Source: Mercurialis annua
Lineage: Eukaryota; Streptophyta; Magnoliopsida; Malpighiales; Euphorbiaceae
DNA length: 64,000 bases
Direction: 5' to 3'
Assembly (NCBI RefSeq): GCF_937616625.2
Contig: NC_065575.1
Span: forward strand, 21,158,001-21,222,000
In this document: positions 26,961 through 39,698 of the stretch, piece after piece
How positions within the stretch are numbered: the first letter of the stretch is position 1
How the letters are laid out: each line of letters opens with the position of its first letter
Notes under the pieces: model-generated
Told to the model about the DNA's origin: nothing
The model's database searches: none
The model's input: only the letters and a program-made list of their open reading frames with translations
Program-made: the position numbers and the translations under genes

Positions 26961-29862
26961 TGTCACGACCCATTTTCATGAATCGCGACCGGCGCTAGGG
27001 TATGGGTAATGTAGTACCGAAACCCGTAGCTAGCCTTTCATTTAATTCATAAACACATAAACCTGCAGAAAACCAATGCTCGGGGGCAACCGAGACTTCA
27101 GCCTAAACTAGCAATTATAATAATCAACAGTTAATATAACATGCTTATTCAATTTTGGGTCTAAATAGGCATAACATAAATAATCCGAAGTAAATACATA
27201 ACATGCCAGAGCAATATAACCAGTCAGACCAATCCGACAAATAACTGTAACAATAATAAAGACGTCTAGTCAACTACTGCGGTCTAAGAATAAAATAGTT
27301 TGACAGTTTATCAAAATAAATGGAACCTCCGAGGAAAAGTAAATACGGAGATCACCAGACTCTTTCAGATCATAACCCTGGGAAAAATTGGGAAAACAAC
27401 GGGGTCAGATATACTGAGATGAGTTCATACCACTATTTACATTTATTAAGTGGAAAACCTTTAAAACGTTTAAAACATTTAATAACGATATTACAGATAA
27501 TAGTTGGAACCCTAATCCACAATTCTAAATAATAATCATAATCCAATAGGTCTGGTCCCGAGAGCTGAGCTACACCGAGTTACCACTGACCACACTTATA
27601 CCAGAGTCCCGAGAGCTGAGCTACACCGAGTTACTCTACCTGGTCCCGAGAGCTATGCTCACACCGAGTTACCACATTTCCATATATACCTTACCCAGAT
27701 CAATACCGGTGCGCACGCAGTCCTAATGATGCCCATTAGGTAGCATGTTCCAACTAGAATGCCATAATATAAAAACAGTTCGAAATATACGTACAGTATA
27801 TATATTTAATATTAAAATAACAATTTACTTAATAAAGCGGTAAATAGTAAATATAAACTCACAGCTTGCTAATCCGCGTGAAATACCGGCAAGCAACTAA
27901 CTCTGGTTCGCCTCTGAAGCACGAACAGTAGACGAGTCTAGACAAATAAAATAATTATTAAAATCAGACCCTAACTCTAGAGAGTACTAGACACCACATA
28001 AGACTAGCACAATTAACACGTAGTAAATAAACAATCCAAAATAACACAAATATATCCAAAAGGTAATAAAGCCCAATTAATATAAGTCTATTGAGTTCCC
28101 GCTTAAAATCCAATATATAAATATTATTTAAAAACTTTAAATAATAAATAATTTCCAAATAGTGGGTTAGCCGAGTTATCACAAACTACCAAGCTAACCT
28201 CACTTGTCGGGTGACCCAAGTCTAACCCGATTCAAAATGTTTATCAAATATAAACCCAAGTTTATATTTATAAAATAAATTAACAAAATAATAATCTATT
28301 TTAAAAACGGAACTCAATAACTTCAATTCTAAATAACCCAAGTTACAAACCAAAAACTTAATCATTTTAAGTTAATAAAAGCTTAGGGACTAAATTGCAC
28401 TTTAGCCAATTAGGGACTAAAATGTACTTTAGCCAAATTGATATCCGAAATCAAAATAATTGCTTTTGTTTATAATTAAAACCCTATATAAAGTTACAAA
28501 TCAAAAATCCACTTAATAAGGTTATAACTAAGTTCAGGGGCTAAATTGTAATTTAGCCAATTTTTACCAACTCGAAACATAACGAAATTACCCGAGTAAT
28601 TATGTTAATTTAGTTTATAAAAATATCGTTTACAAGTATCACTTATAAATTATAACGAAATCCAAGGTATTATCAAATCAATAGGTAAAGTTTAACTTAA
28701 GGAATTTATTTAATTTAGGCAAAACAATTGAGTGATCAAAGGAGTCTTTTCACCATCTTCCTCTTTTCAAAACAAAAGAAACCCGCCAACCTTAAACAAC
28801 CAATTCACCATTTTTATGTTTCTGAAACTAAGCTCATTCATCAATCTTATCAAAACCAAAGCAACCTAATAGCCATAAATCAATCCAAATCAACATAACA
28901 CAATTGCTACACACCCATAATCATTCAACACGAAGAATCAAACCACAACGTTAACTGCCGACTCCAACTCTCAACACGAAAATGGAAAATGGTTTGATAA
29001 CTCCATGAAATCATAAACTAACAAATAACCCTAGAGATCTATAAGCCAAACAATCAAATCCATGGCCAAAGGGAAACAAAATGGTTCGGCAGAAACCAAA
29101 AACCAAAACAGAAATATGCCGAACTCAAAACGATAACCGTACGGCGATTGAAACGAGATCGATTACGTACCGTTTAGCAAAACCGAGATAGGGAAACGTA
29201 GGCACTTGAGTCTAGAACGTCTGGAATCAAACGGTTCTGATTTCGATTAAGAAACGATGGAGAACGATCAGAATTACGAACTGCCGTTCAAAACGTTAAA
29301 CTGAAATCAAAAGGAAAAAGAAGTTTACCGGATCAGCAACCTTTGGAAGATGATAACAGCTTCGATACTCCGCGAAATAACAAGAGGAAAACGGCTAGGG
29401 TTTCAGTGATGAGTGGTGAAGATTTTCTGTTTAGAAGTCGAGCTGATATAACGAGAGGAAGTAGGTCGAAAACAGGTTGGAAGTGGGCTGGGCGAAGGGG
29501 TCCAAAAGCTGCTATGATTCCCGAACGGGAATGGCCCTTTTTGGCCTGATCCCGTTCGGGAAAGGGCCTGGTCTCGAACGAGACCAGGCCTGCAAATGGA
29601 TTCTCGTTCGAGAATCCTTGGATTCTCGAACGAGAACCAAAATAATTTCCTCAGGTCTCGATTGAGACTTGAGTTAACCAGAAGTGGTTCAACCACTACG
29701 GTTGAACCACAAACCAAGAAGAATCATTTTTTTTTTAAAAAAAAACCGAACCAAAACGAATCGAACCACGAAAATCTACGAAACTTCAAATACCCCTCAA
29801 AATACATCCGGAACCACGTCGGAAATTAACAAAATAAATTTAAAATTTTACGGGATATTACA
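26961..29862 (-). repeat. 5' LTR of the complete gypsy element
   Basis: Nearly identical to 18633-21533. It carries the same triplicated block (about 27555-27673) and palindrome cluster (29517-29710). In this copy CCTGAG has become CTTGAG, which breaks one base pair of the sixth palindrome. It drives transcription of the element in principle; I cannot place its TATA box with confidence. Confidence 0.95.
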
Positions 29863-29892
29863 GATTTTAAGACAAAGGTCTACAAACGTTAC
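29863..29892 (+). repeat. Satellite remnant between two insertions
   Basis: GATTTTAAG then diverged monomer sequence ending AAACGTTAC. This 30-bp piece is the continuation of the monomer split at 18632 and shows that both retroelements inserted 26 bp apart within one satellite monomer. Confidence 0.9.
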
Positions 29893-30334
29893 TGTAATAC
29901 CCTAAAAGATTTAATTATTTAATTGGGCCATGTTTCCAGTTTGGATTCACCAGACTGGCGTTATCGGAAAGTTTTCCGATAAAATTTAGGTAAATAAGTT
30001 TCAAGTAGGTCGGTTTTGAGAAATTAATTATGAGAAAATTAAGGTTATATAGAATTGGAATTAAAAGGAAAAATGTCAAGAATGGTCCAAAGTAAAGTAC
30101 AGGGACCAAAGTGGTAATTTGGCCACTTTGTGTCGAAAATGGAAATTTGTAGGTTTTGACGGGAAAATGCTAATATCGAGCTTCGTATTATTTATTGGAT
30201 AGCAATAATACGTATAAGTTATAATAAAAGAATTTATCGATTTAGTTATGGACTAAATCGTACAAAAGAAAAGTTTGAAAAATAATTTGTAAAAAACAAA
30301 AAGAACAAGGACTAAAGTGTCACTTTAGCCAAAT

Positions 30335-30343
30335 TATATAAAG
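30335..30343 (+). promoter_or_regulatory. TATA box of solo LTR
   Basis: TATATAAAG about 440 bp into the LTR, followed about 350 bp later by the palindrome array, so the array should lie in the transcript. Confidence 0.55.
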
Positions 30344-30681
30344 AAAGAAATTGAATCAGAAGGAAGCAGAAGAGAGTTCCAGAGAGGACGAGAGAATTAT
30401 CGACGATACCGTCGTTTCGCCGCCGTTTCGCCGTTCGACGTCCGAATCAAGTGATTTTTGCGGCAATCTCTTCAGAATCGAGAGCTCTATCGATCCTAAA
30501 CTTCGTTTCAAGGTAATATCTTGAGAATCGATGCTAAAATTCGAATATATAGCCGTTTTAGTTTATAATTAAGAATTTAATGATTTCATATCGTTTTTAG
30601 CGTTTTAATGAAAACTGAGATACGGGTTTTGTCGGAAATGTAGTGTTTGGAGTGTTTGGCAGGTGGTAGCACGACGGGATG

Positions 30682-30848
30682 CCCGGAAACAACATTTCCG
30701 GGGGCTGTGTGCGCATCGCACACGGTGTGCGAACGCACACTTGTGGTGTGCGGACGCAAACTTGTGGTGTGCGGACGCACACCAGTGTTGGTGTGCGAAC
30801 GCACACCAATGGTGTGAGAATGCACACCAATGGTGTGCGAACGCATAC
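30682..30848. promoter_or_regulatory. GTGTGCG palindrome array in solo LTR
   Basis: A lead hairpin CCCGGAAA/TTTCCGGG with a 5-base loop (30682-30702) is followed by seven units built on GTGTGCG-NN-CGCACAC: starts at 30707, 30725, 30746, 30767, 30791, 30812 and 30833. Spacing is 18, 21, 21, 24, 21 and 21 bp. The unit at 30812 has lost its central CGs (GAGAATGC). The arms are constant while the central pair varies (AA, GA). A few related half-units follow to about 30890. Confidence 0.85.
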
Positions 30849-31315
30849 CACACTGTATGGGCGCACAGTGCTTTCGCACGCCCGCACAGTGGGTCAACGG
30901 GGACCAAAATGGACTTATCCCAATGACCAAAATGGGCTTTTTGCCCTAATTAAACGGGATTTAGTATTTCTGAATAATAGACCCAAAAAGCGATTAATGA
31001 CCCCCGTTGGTCGTTTCGAGGTCCGACACGACCTAACTCGACCCAGAAACATTATACGGACTCCGAAAACATATGAAATGAACGACAAACTTAACGATGT
31101 GGATTAGGATTTCAAATTGACATTTTAACCAAAGTATAAACGATTAGTAATATACCTCGAAGGGAGTTAAACGTATATGGGATATTGATTAACGCTTAAC
31201 GACATACAAATCATTTTACAAAGTAAAAGAGTGATAACCTAGGGTTTAGATTTATAAGATTCACGTTTATGTACTAAACACGTATTTGACCAATAAATGT
31301 GTCAGACACGTTAGC

Positions 31316-31379
31316 GAGCAGTGAGGGCACCAGACGAGGATTAGTCCGAGCAGTGAGGGCACCAGACGAGGATTAGTCC
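31316..31379 (+). repeat. 32-bp perfect tandem duplication in solo LTR
   Basis: GAGCAGTGAGGGCACCAGAC plus 12 further bases occurs twice head to tail (31316-31347, 31348-31379). Identity is complete, so it is recent or maintained. It lies where other LTRs here also carry tandem blocks. Confidence 0.9.
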
Positions 31380-32514
31380 GAGCATATCATTACATAGATC
31401 ACCTCATTGATTGGATAGCGGTCACTGTGAGTTGCACTTTACTTTTGCGTATTATATATTAAAGCTATTTTATATATACATGTATTGTTATATTCATCGC
31501 ATTATATATGATTTGATTAAATGTTATATGTTTCTATCAAGTTTATATACGAGAACTAGTATGCGATCCGAAGAAACTAGCTACATATTGGGTGTCAATA
31601 GGGTGTGTGATCACCAATATCGAGTTAGTCTAGTGTGTTTGCATTTGAGAAATAAATTGATATGAATGACATGATATGAATAAGAATTTTGAAGTTAGGT
31701 AACGATTTGATACGAGTGAGCACTCGGTTACGGTGTAACCTGGAGTCCCCGTATCTAGTGGGTTGGACCCACCAGTGAGTTGGACTAACAACTTGAAATG
31801 TAATGATTTGATTGGACGATATATGATTAGAATGATTTGACTATTCAAGAGAGTGTCGCATGCTAGGATATTAGTTTCGTACGGATCAAATACCTGTTTA
31901 TATTATATTATTTTATATTATCATTTCCTTGAAATGTGATGCTATGTTTTTATATTAATACCGTTAGTAAATGCAAACTCACTCAGTATTTTCCCAAATA
32001 CTGACCCCTCGCCTTTGATGCTTTCAAGTGCTTAGTGTGTGGACTTAGCTAGAAGCCAATTTTGAAGTCCAGAAGTCAGCTGTGTATGTATAGTTTATGA
32101 CTTTTGTGAATGCTACAGTAGTGGTCCCGTGTGACAGAGTCGTAGCCTAGACAACAGTACATTTTTATTGTACATATTACTTGCTGTCATGTTTACATGT
32201 TTTTGATAGGCTACAGGTAGTATGTTTTGTTCATGGCCCCAGATGCCGGTGATATGTTTTATTACACTAACTTTTGTATATAGTACCGCGAAGCCAGTTC
32301 GTATAGGGTACGGTAACTAGATCCCGTGAGGTTAATAGAACAATTAGTGTAAATATTGGTGTATATATGTTATGTATATTTGCTTCCGTTGTTTAATATT
32401 ATTTGTTTATTATTTGTGAAAAATTATTAGCGGTTTGAGGCTTGCTACGGGTTCCGGAGCTACCACTCCCGTTCCCTAGCGCCGGTTGCGACTCAATAAT
32501 TTTGGGTCGTGACA

Positions 32515-33848
32515 GTTACAAAACAAATCCAAACGTTTCTCCTTTTTGGCGATTTAAGCCAAACGTTTACAAACGTTCTGAAACAAATCCAAACATTCAC
32601 ATTTTTAGCGATTTAAATCAAACGTTTCCAAACGTTACGAAACAAAAAACAAATGTTTCACCTTTTTAGCAATTTAAGCCAAACGTTTACAAACGTTACG
32701 GAACAAAACCAAACATTTCACATTTTTAGCGATTTAAGCCAAACGTTTACAAACGCTACGAAACAAATCCAAACGTTTCAACTTTTTAGCGATTTAAGCC
32801 AAATGTTTACAAACATTATGAAACAAATCCAAACGTTTCACCTTTTTAGCGATTTAAGCCAATCATTTACAAAACCAAATGTTTCACCTTTTTAGCGATT
32901 TAAGACAGCCGTTTACAAACGTTACGAAACAAATCCAAACGTTTAAAACTTGACGAAGCAAATACAGACGTTTCACATTTTTAGCGATTTAAGCTAAACG
33001 TTTACAAACATTACGAAACAAAAACAAATGTTTCACCTTTTTAGCGATTTATGCCCAATGTTTACAAACATTACGAATCAACTTTTTAGAAATTTAAGCC
33101 AAACGTTTACAAACGTTACAAAATAAATCCAAACGTTTCACCTTTTTAGTGATTTAAGCGAAACGTTTACAAACGTTACGAAACAAAAAAAAAACTTTTC
33201 ACCTTTTTGCGATTTAAGCCAAACATTTACAAATGTTACAGAACAAAACCAAATATTTTAATTTTTAGCGATTTAAGCAAAACTTTTGCAAATGTTACGA
33301 AACAAATCCAAACGTTTCCCCTTTTTAGCGATTTAAGCCAAACGTTTACAAACGTTACGAAACAAATCCAAACGTTTCACCTATTTAGCAATTTAAGCCA
33401 AACATTTACAAAACCAAATGTTTCACCTTTTTAGCGATTTAAGCCAAACATTTACAAACGTTTAAAATATTATGAAATAAATCCAAACGTTTCCCATTTT
33501 AAGCGATTTAAGCCAAAACGTTTACAAACGTTGCGAAACAAAACCAAACGTTTCCCCTTTTTAGTGATTTAAGCCAAACGTTTCCAAATTTTACCAAACA
33601 AAACCAAACATTTCACCTTTTTAGCGATTTAAGTCAAACGTTTATAAACATTACGAAATAAGACCAAACGTTTATAACGTTACAAAACAAATCCGAACGT
33701 TTCACATTTTAAGCGATTTAAGCCAAACCTTTACAAATGTTGCGAAACAAATCCGAACGTTTCACATTTTAAGCGATTTAAGCCAAACCTTTATAAATGT
33801 TGCGAAACAAATCCAAATGTTTTACCTTTTAACAATTTAAGCCAAACG
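32515..33848 (+). repeat. 60-bp satellite array, continuation after solo LTR
   Basis: Same monomer and orientation; it resumes with the duplicated GTTAC of the solo LTR target. Several truncated monomers occur. From about 32834 it is the left copy of the 5,850-bp duplication. Confidence 0.94.
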
Positions 33849-36800
33849 GGATATTAAACTCTGTGGGTCACTGAAGTCTCATGAAATTTCAAAAAAGTCA
33901 CAAAAGTCAATTTTCTTACAAAGTTGTCACTGAACTATACCTTTTATTACAAAAATATTTCTGTTGTTACGAAAAGAACACTAAAAGTTTCGTGAATTAC
34001 AAAAAGTCATTGGATTATAGCTTTTATTCAGAAAAGGTCACTGAACTATGTTCCTTTTTGTAATTTTGGCTTGCCACGTAAGCAAAAATGTTACATTTTT
34101 AAGTCGTTTTATATGGGTGAACCCTTTCGTAGTAAAAGGTATGGTTCAGTGACCATTTTGTAAGAAAATTGAATTTAATGACCTTTTTGAGATTTCTTGA
34201 GACTTGAGTTACCAAGGGAGTTTAATATCCAAAAACAAATCCAAACGTTTCCCATTTTTAGCGATTTAAGCCATACGTTTACAAACGTTACGAAACAAAT
34301 CCAAGCCTTTCACCTTTTTAGCGATTTAAGCCAAACATTTACAAACGTTACGAAACAAATCCAAACGGTTCACCTTTTGAGCAATTTAAGCCAAACGTTT
34401 ACAAACATTACGAAACAAGTTCAAGCGTTTCACCTTTTTAGCAATTTAAGCCAAATGTTTACAAACGTTATGAAACAAATCCAAACGTTTCACATTTTTA
34501 GCGATTTAAACCAAACATTACGAAACAAATCCAAATGTTTCACCTTTATAGCGATTTAAGCCAAACGTTGACAAATGTTACGAAACAAAAAACAATCGTT
34601 TCCCTTTTAAGCAATTTAAGCCAAACGTTTACAAACGTTACAGAACAAAACCAAACATTTCACATTTTTAGCGATTTAAGCCAAATGTTTACAAACGCTA
34701 CGAAACAAATCCAAACGTTTCAAATTTTTAGCAATTTAAGCTAAACGTTTACAAATGTTACGAAACAAATCCAAATGTTTCAAATTTTTAGCGATTTAAG
34801 CCAAACATTTACAAAACCAAATGTTTCACCTTTTTAGCGATTTAAGCCAGCCGTTTACAAACGTTACGACACATATCCAAACGTTTCACCTTTTTAGCAA
34901 TTTAAGCCAAACGATTACAAACGTTACGAAACAAAAAACAAACGTTTCCCTTTTTAGCAATTTAAGCCAAACGTTTACCAACGTTACGGAACAAAGCCAA
35001 ACATTTCACATTTTTAGCGATTTAAGACAAACGTTTACAAACGCTACGAAGCAAATCCAAACGTTTCAACTTTTTAGCGATTTAAGCCAACCGTTTACGA
35101 ACGTTACGAAACAAATCCAAACGTTTCACCTTTTTAGCGAATTCAGTCAAACATTTACAAAACCAAATGTTTCACCTTTTTAGCGATTTAAGCTAACCGT
35201 TTACAAACGTTACGACACAAATCCAAACGTTTCACCTTTTTAGCAATTTAAGCCAGACGTTTACAAACGTTACGAAACAAATTAGAGCATTTCACCTTTT
35301 TAGCAATTTAAGTCAAACTTTTACAAACATTACGAAAAAAAAAACAAACGTTTCACATTTTTAGTGATTTTAGCCAGATGGTTAAATATGTTACAAAACA
35401 AAAACAAACGTTTCACCTTTTTAGCTATTTATGCCAAATGTTTACAAACGTTACGAAACAAATCCATATGATTCCTCATTTTTAGCGATTTATGCCAAAC
35501 GTTTACAAACTTTACGAAAGAAATCAAAGCGAACCTTTTTAGCAATGTAAGCCAAACGTTTACAAACTTTACAAAACAAAATAAAACGTTTCACCTTTTT
35601 AGTGATTTAAGCCAAACGTTTACAAACGTTACGAAACAAATCCAAACGGTTCACCTTTTGAGCAATTTAAGCCAAACGTTTACAAACGTTATGAAACAAG
35701 TCCAAGCATTTCACTTTTTTAGCAATTTAAGCCAAGCATTTACAAACGTTATGAAACAAATCCAAGCATTTCACTTTTTTAGCAATTTAAGCCAAACATT
35801 TACAAACGTTATGAAACAAATCCAAACGTTTCACATTTTTAGCGATTTAAACCAAACGTTACCAAACAAATCCAAATGTTTTAACCTTTATAGCGATTTA
35901 AGCCAAACATTTACAAACGTTACGAAACAAAAAATAAACATTTCCCTTTTAGCAATTTAAACCAAACGTTTACAAACGTTACGCAACAAAACCAAACATT
36001 TCACATTTTTAGCTATTTAAGCCAAATGTTAACAAACGCTACGAAACAAATCCAAACGTTTCAACTTTTTAGAGGTTTAAGCCAAACGTTTACAAACGTT
36101 ACGAAACAAATCCAAACGTTTCACCTTTTTAGCAATTTAAGCCAAACATTTACAAAACCAAATGTTTCACTTTTTTAGCAATTTAAGCTAACCGTTTACA
36201 AACGTTACGACACAAATCCAAACATTTTACCTTTTTAGCGATTTAAGTCAAACGTTTACAAACGTTACAAAACAAATTAGAGCATTTCACCTTTTTAGCA
36301 ATTTAAATCAAACTTTTACAAAATTTACGAAACAAAACCAAACGTTTCACCTTTTTAGCGATTTGAGCCAGACGATTAAATATGTTACAAAACAAAACTA
36401 AACGTTTCACCTTTTTAGCGATTTATGCTAAATGTTTACGAACGTTACGAAACAAATCCAAACATTTCCTCATTTTTAGCGATTTATGCCAAACGTTTAA
36501 AAACGTTACGAAAGAAATCGTAGCAGACCTTTTTAGCAATTTAAGCCAAACGTTAACAAACGTTACGAAACAAAACCAAACATTTCACCTTTTAGCGATT
36601 TAAGCCCAACGTTTACAAACGTTACGAAACAAATCTAAACGGTTCACTTTTTGAGCAATTTAAGCCGAACGTTTACAAACGTTACTAAACAAGTCCAAGC
36701 GTTTCACCTTTCTACCAATTTAAGCCAAACGTTACGAAACAAATCCAAACGTTTCCCATTTTTAGCAATTTAAGCCATACATTTACAAACGTTACGAAAC

Positions 36801-38662
36801 AAATCCAAGCGTTTCACCATTTTAGCGATTTAAGCCAAACGTTTCAAATTTTTAGCAATTTAAGTCAAACGTTTACAAATGCTAGGAAACAAATCCAAAC
36901 GTTTCACCTTTTTAGCATTTAAGCCAGACAAAACCAAATGTTTCACCTTTTTAGCAATTTAAGCCAACCGTTTACAAACGTTACGACACAAATCCAAACG
37001 TTTCACCTTTTTAGCAATTTAAGCCAAACGTTTACAAACGTTACGAAACAAATTAGAGCATTTCACCTTTTTAGCAATTTAAGTCAAACTTTTACAAACA
37101 TTACGAAACAAAACAAAAAGTTTCACCTTTTTAGCGATTTAAGCCAGACGTTTAAATATGTTACAAAACAAAACCAAACGTTTCACCTATATAGCTATTT
37201 AAGCCAAATGTTTACAAACGTTAAGGAACAAATCCATATGTTTCCTCATTTTTAGCGATTTATGCCAAACGTTTACAAATGTTACGAAAGAAATCGAAGT
37301 GGACCTATTTAGCAATTTAAGCCAAACGTTTACAAACGTTACGAAACAAAACCAAACATTGCACCTTTTTAGCGATTTTAGCCAAACATTTACAAACGTT
37401 ACGAAACAAATCCAAACGGTTCACCTTTTGAGCAATTTAAGCCAAACGTTTACAAACGTTACGAAACAAGTTCAAGCATTTCGCCTTGTTTAGCAATTTA
37501 AGCCAAATGTTTACAAATGTTCTGAAACAAATCAAAACGTTTTATATTTTTAGATATTTAAGCCAAACGCTACGAAACAAATTCAAATGTTTCACCTTTA
37601 TAGAGATTTAAGCCAAACATTTACAAACGTTACGAAACAAAAAACAAATTTTCCCTTTTTAGCAATTTAAGCCAAACGTTTACAAACGATACGAAACAAA
37701 ACAAAACGTTTCATATTTTTAGCGATTTAAGCCAAACGTTTACAAACGCTACTAAACAAATCCAAACGTTTCAACTTTTTAGCGATTTAAGCCAACCGTT
37801 TACAAACGTTACGAAACAAATCCAAACGTTTCACCTTTTTAGCGATTTAAGCCAAACATTTACAAAACCAAATGTTTCACCTTTTTAGCGATTTAAGCCA
37901 GCCGTTTACAAACGTTACGACACATATCCAAACGTTTCACCTTTTTAGCAATTTAAGCCAAACGATTACAAACGTTACGAAACAAAAAACAAACGTTTCC
38001 CTTTTTAGCAATTTAAGCCAAACGTTTACCAACGTTACGGAACAAAGCCAAACATTTCACATTTTTAGCGATTTAAGACAAACGTTTACAAACGCTACGA
38101 AACAAATCCAAACGTTTCAACTTTTTAGCGATTTAAGCCAACCGTTTACGAACGTTACGAAACAAATCCAAACGTTTCACCTTTTTAGCGAATTCAGTCA
38201 AACATTTACAAAACCAAATGTTTCACCTTTTTAGCGATTTAAGCTAACCGTTTACAAACGTTACGACACAAATCCAAACGTTTCACCTTTTTAGCAATTT
38301 AAGCCAGACGTTTACAAACGTTACGAAACAAATTAGAGCATTTCACCTTTTTAGCAATTTAAGTCAAACTTTTACAAACATTACGAAAAAAAAAACAAAC
38401 GTTTCACATTTTTAGTGATTTTAGCCAGATGGTTAAATATGTTACAAAACAAAAACAAACGTTTCACCTTTTTAGCTATTTATGCCAAATGTTTACAAAC
38501 GTTACGAAACAAATCCATATGATTCCTCATTTTTAGCGATTTATGCCAAACGTTTACAAACTTTACGAAAGAAATCAAAGCGAACCTTTTTAGCAATGTA
38601 AGCCAAACGTTTACAAACTTTACAAAACAAAATAAAACGTTTCACCTTTTTAGCGATTTAAG
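32834..38662 (+). repeat. Left copy of 5.83-kb tandem duplication
   Basis: Each position x in this interval matches x+5850 almost perfectly, including the MITE at 33849-34230. Differences I found: one near 34315, one near 37752, one near 38100, one near 38073 and one near 38522. The right copy starts at about 38684, essentially adjacent, so this is a head-to-tail duplication of about 97 monomers plus the MITE. Confidence 0.92.
33849..34230. mobile_element. Foldback MITE in satellite, copy 1 (382 bp)
   Basis: Terminal inverted repeats: GGATATTAAACTC at the left and GAGTTTAATATCC at the right, with related inverted sequence extending inward about 90 bp (GTCACTGAAC and GGTTCAGTGACC). No coding capacity. 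I cannot define a clean target duplication because flanking monomers differ. The short frame inside is chance. Confidence 0.75.
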
Positions 38663-39698
38663 CCAATCATTTACAAAACCAAATGTTTCACCTTTTTAGC
38701 GATTTAAGCCAATCATTTACAAAACCAAATGTTTCACCTTTTTAGCGATTTAAGACAGCCGTTTACAAACGTTACGAAACAAATCCAAACGTTTAAAACT
38801 TGACGAAGCAAATACAGACGTTTCACATTTTTAGCGATTTAAGCTAAACGTTTACAAACATTACGAAACAAAAACAAATGTTTCACCTTTTTAGCGATTT
38901 ATGCCCAATGTTTACAAACATTACGAATCAACTTTTTAGAAATTTAAGCCAAACGTTTACAAACGTTACAAAATAAATCCAAACGTTTCACCTTTTTAGT
39001 GATTTAAGCGAAACGTTTACAAACGTTACGAAACAAAAAAAAAACTTTTCACCTTTTTGCGATTTAAGCCAAACATTTACAAATGTTACAGAACAAAACC
39101 AAATATTTTAATTTTTAGCGATTTAAGCAAAACTTTTGCAAATGTTACGAAACAAATCCAAACGTTTCCCCTTTTTAGCGATTTAAGCCAAACGTTTACA
39201 AACGTTACGAAACAAATCCAAACGTTTCACCTATTTAGCAATTTAAGCCAAACATTTACAAAACCAAATGTTTCACCTTTTTAGCGATTTAAGCCAAACA
39301 TTTACAAACGTTTAAAATATTATGAAATAAATCCAAACGTTTCCCATTTTAAGCGATTTAAGCCAAAACGTTTACAAACGTTGCGAAACAAAACCAAACG
39401 TTTCCCCTTTTTAGTGATTTAAGCCAAACGTTTCCAAATTTTACCAAACAAAACCAAACATTTCACCTTTTTAGCGATTTAAGTCAAACGTTTATAAACA
39501 TTACGAAATAAGACCAAACGTTTATAACGTTACAAAACAAATCCGAACGTTTCACATTTTAAGCGATTTAAGCCAAACCTTTACAAATGTTGCGAAACAA
39601 ATCCGAACGTTTCACATTTTAAGCGATTTAAGCCAAACCTTTATAAATGTTGCGAAACAAATCCAAATGTTTTACCTTTTAACAATTTAAGCCAAACG
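34231..39698 (+). repeat. 60-bp satellite between the two MITE copies
   Basis: Continuous satellite in + orientation. About 819 bp near 34787-35605 recurs at 37838-38656 (offset 3,051 bp). The distinctive order of variant monomers (short 46-bp form; a form with AAATTAGAGCATTTC; a form with GGTTAAATATGTTAC; a form with TTCCTCATTTTTAGCG) repeats several times. Confidence 0.93.

Larger units (their letters stand above)
18633..29862 (-). mobile_element. Complete young Ty3/gypsy chromovirus (11,230 bp)
   Basis: Two LTRs of 2,901 and 2,902 bp, primer site, intact gag-pol, polypurine tract and a 5-bp duplication GATTT on both sides (18628-18632 and 29863-29867). The target is a satellite monomer (TTTTTAGGATTTAAG). 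I count about eight substitutions and a few small indels between the LTRs, near 0.3%, implying recent insertion. Order on the minus strand: 5' LTR, primer site, gag, protease, reverse transcriptase, RNase H, integrase, chromodomain, 3' LTR. That gene order and the chromodomain place it with Del/Tekay chromoviruses. It looks autonomous. Confidence 0.97.
29893..32514 (+). mobile_element. Gypsy solo LTR (2,622 bp) in satellite
   Basis: Begins TGTAATACCC, ends GGGTCGTGACA, and is flanked by the 5-bp duplication GTTAC (29888-29892 and 32515-32519), part of the monomer AAACGTTACGAAAC. No internal region. The last part (CCTAGCGCCGGTTGCG) places it near the other gypsy LTRs here. It carries a TATA box, a palindrome array and a 32-bp duplication. 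Confidence 0.93.

Noticed and set aside
30586..30930. Reading frames rich in Cys, His, Arg and Thr
   Set aside because: Translation of the GTGTGCG palindrome array; several frames on both strands look alike because the DNA is self-complementary.
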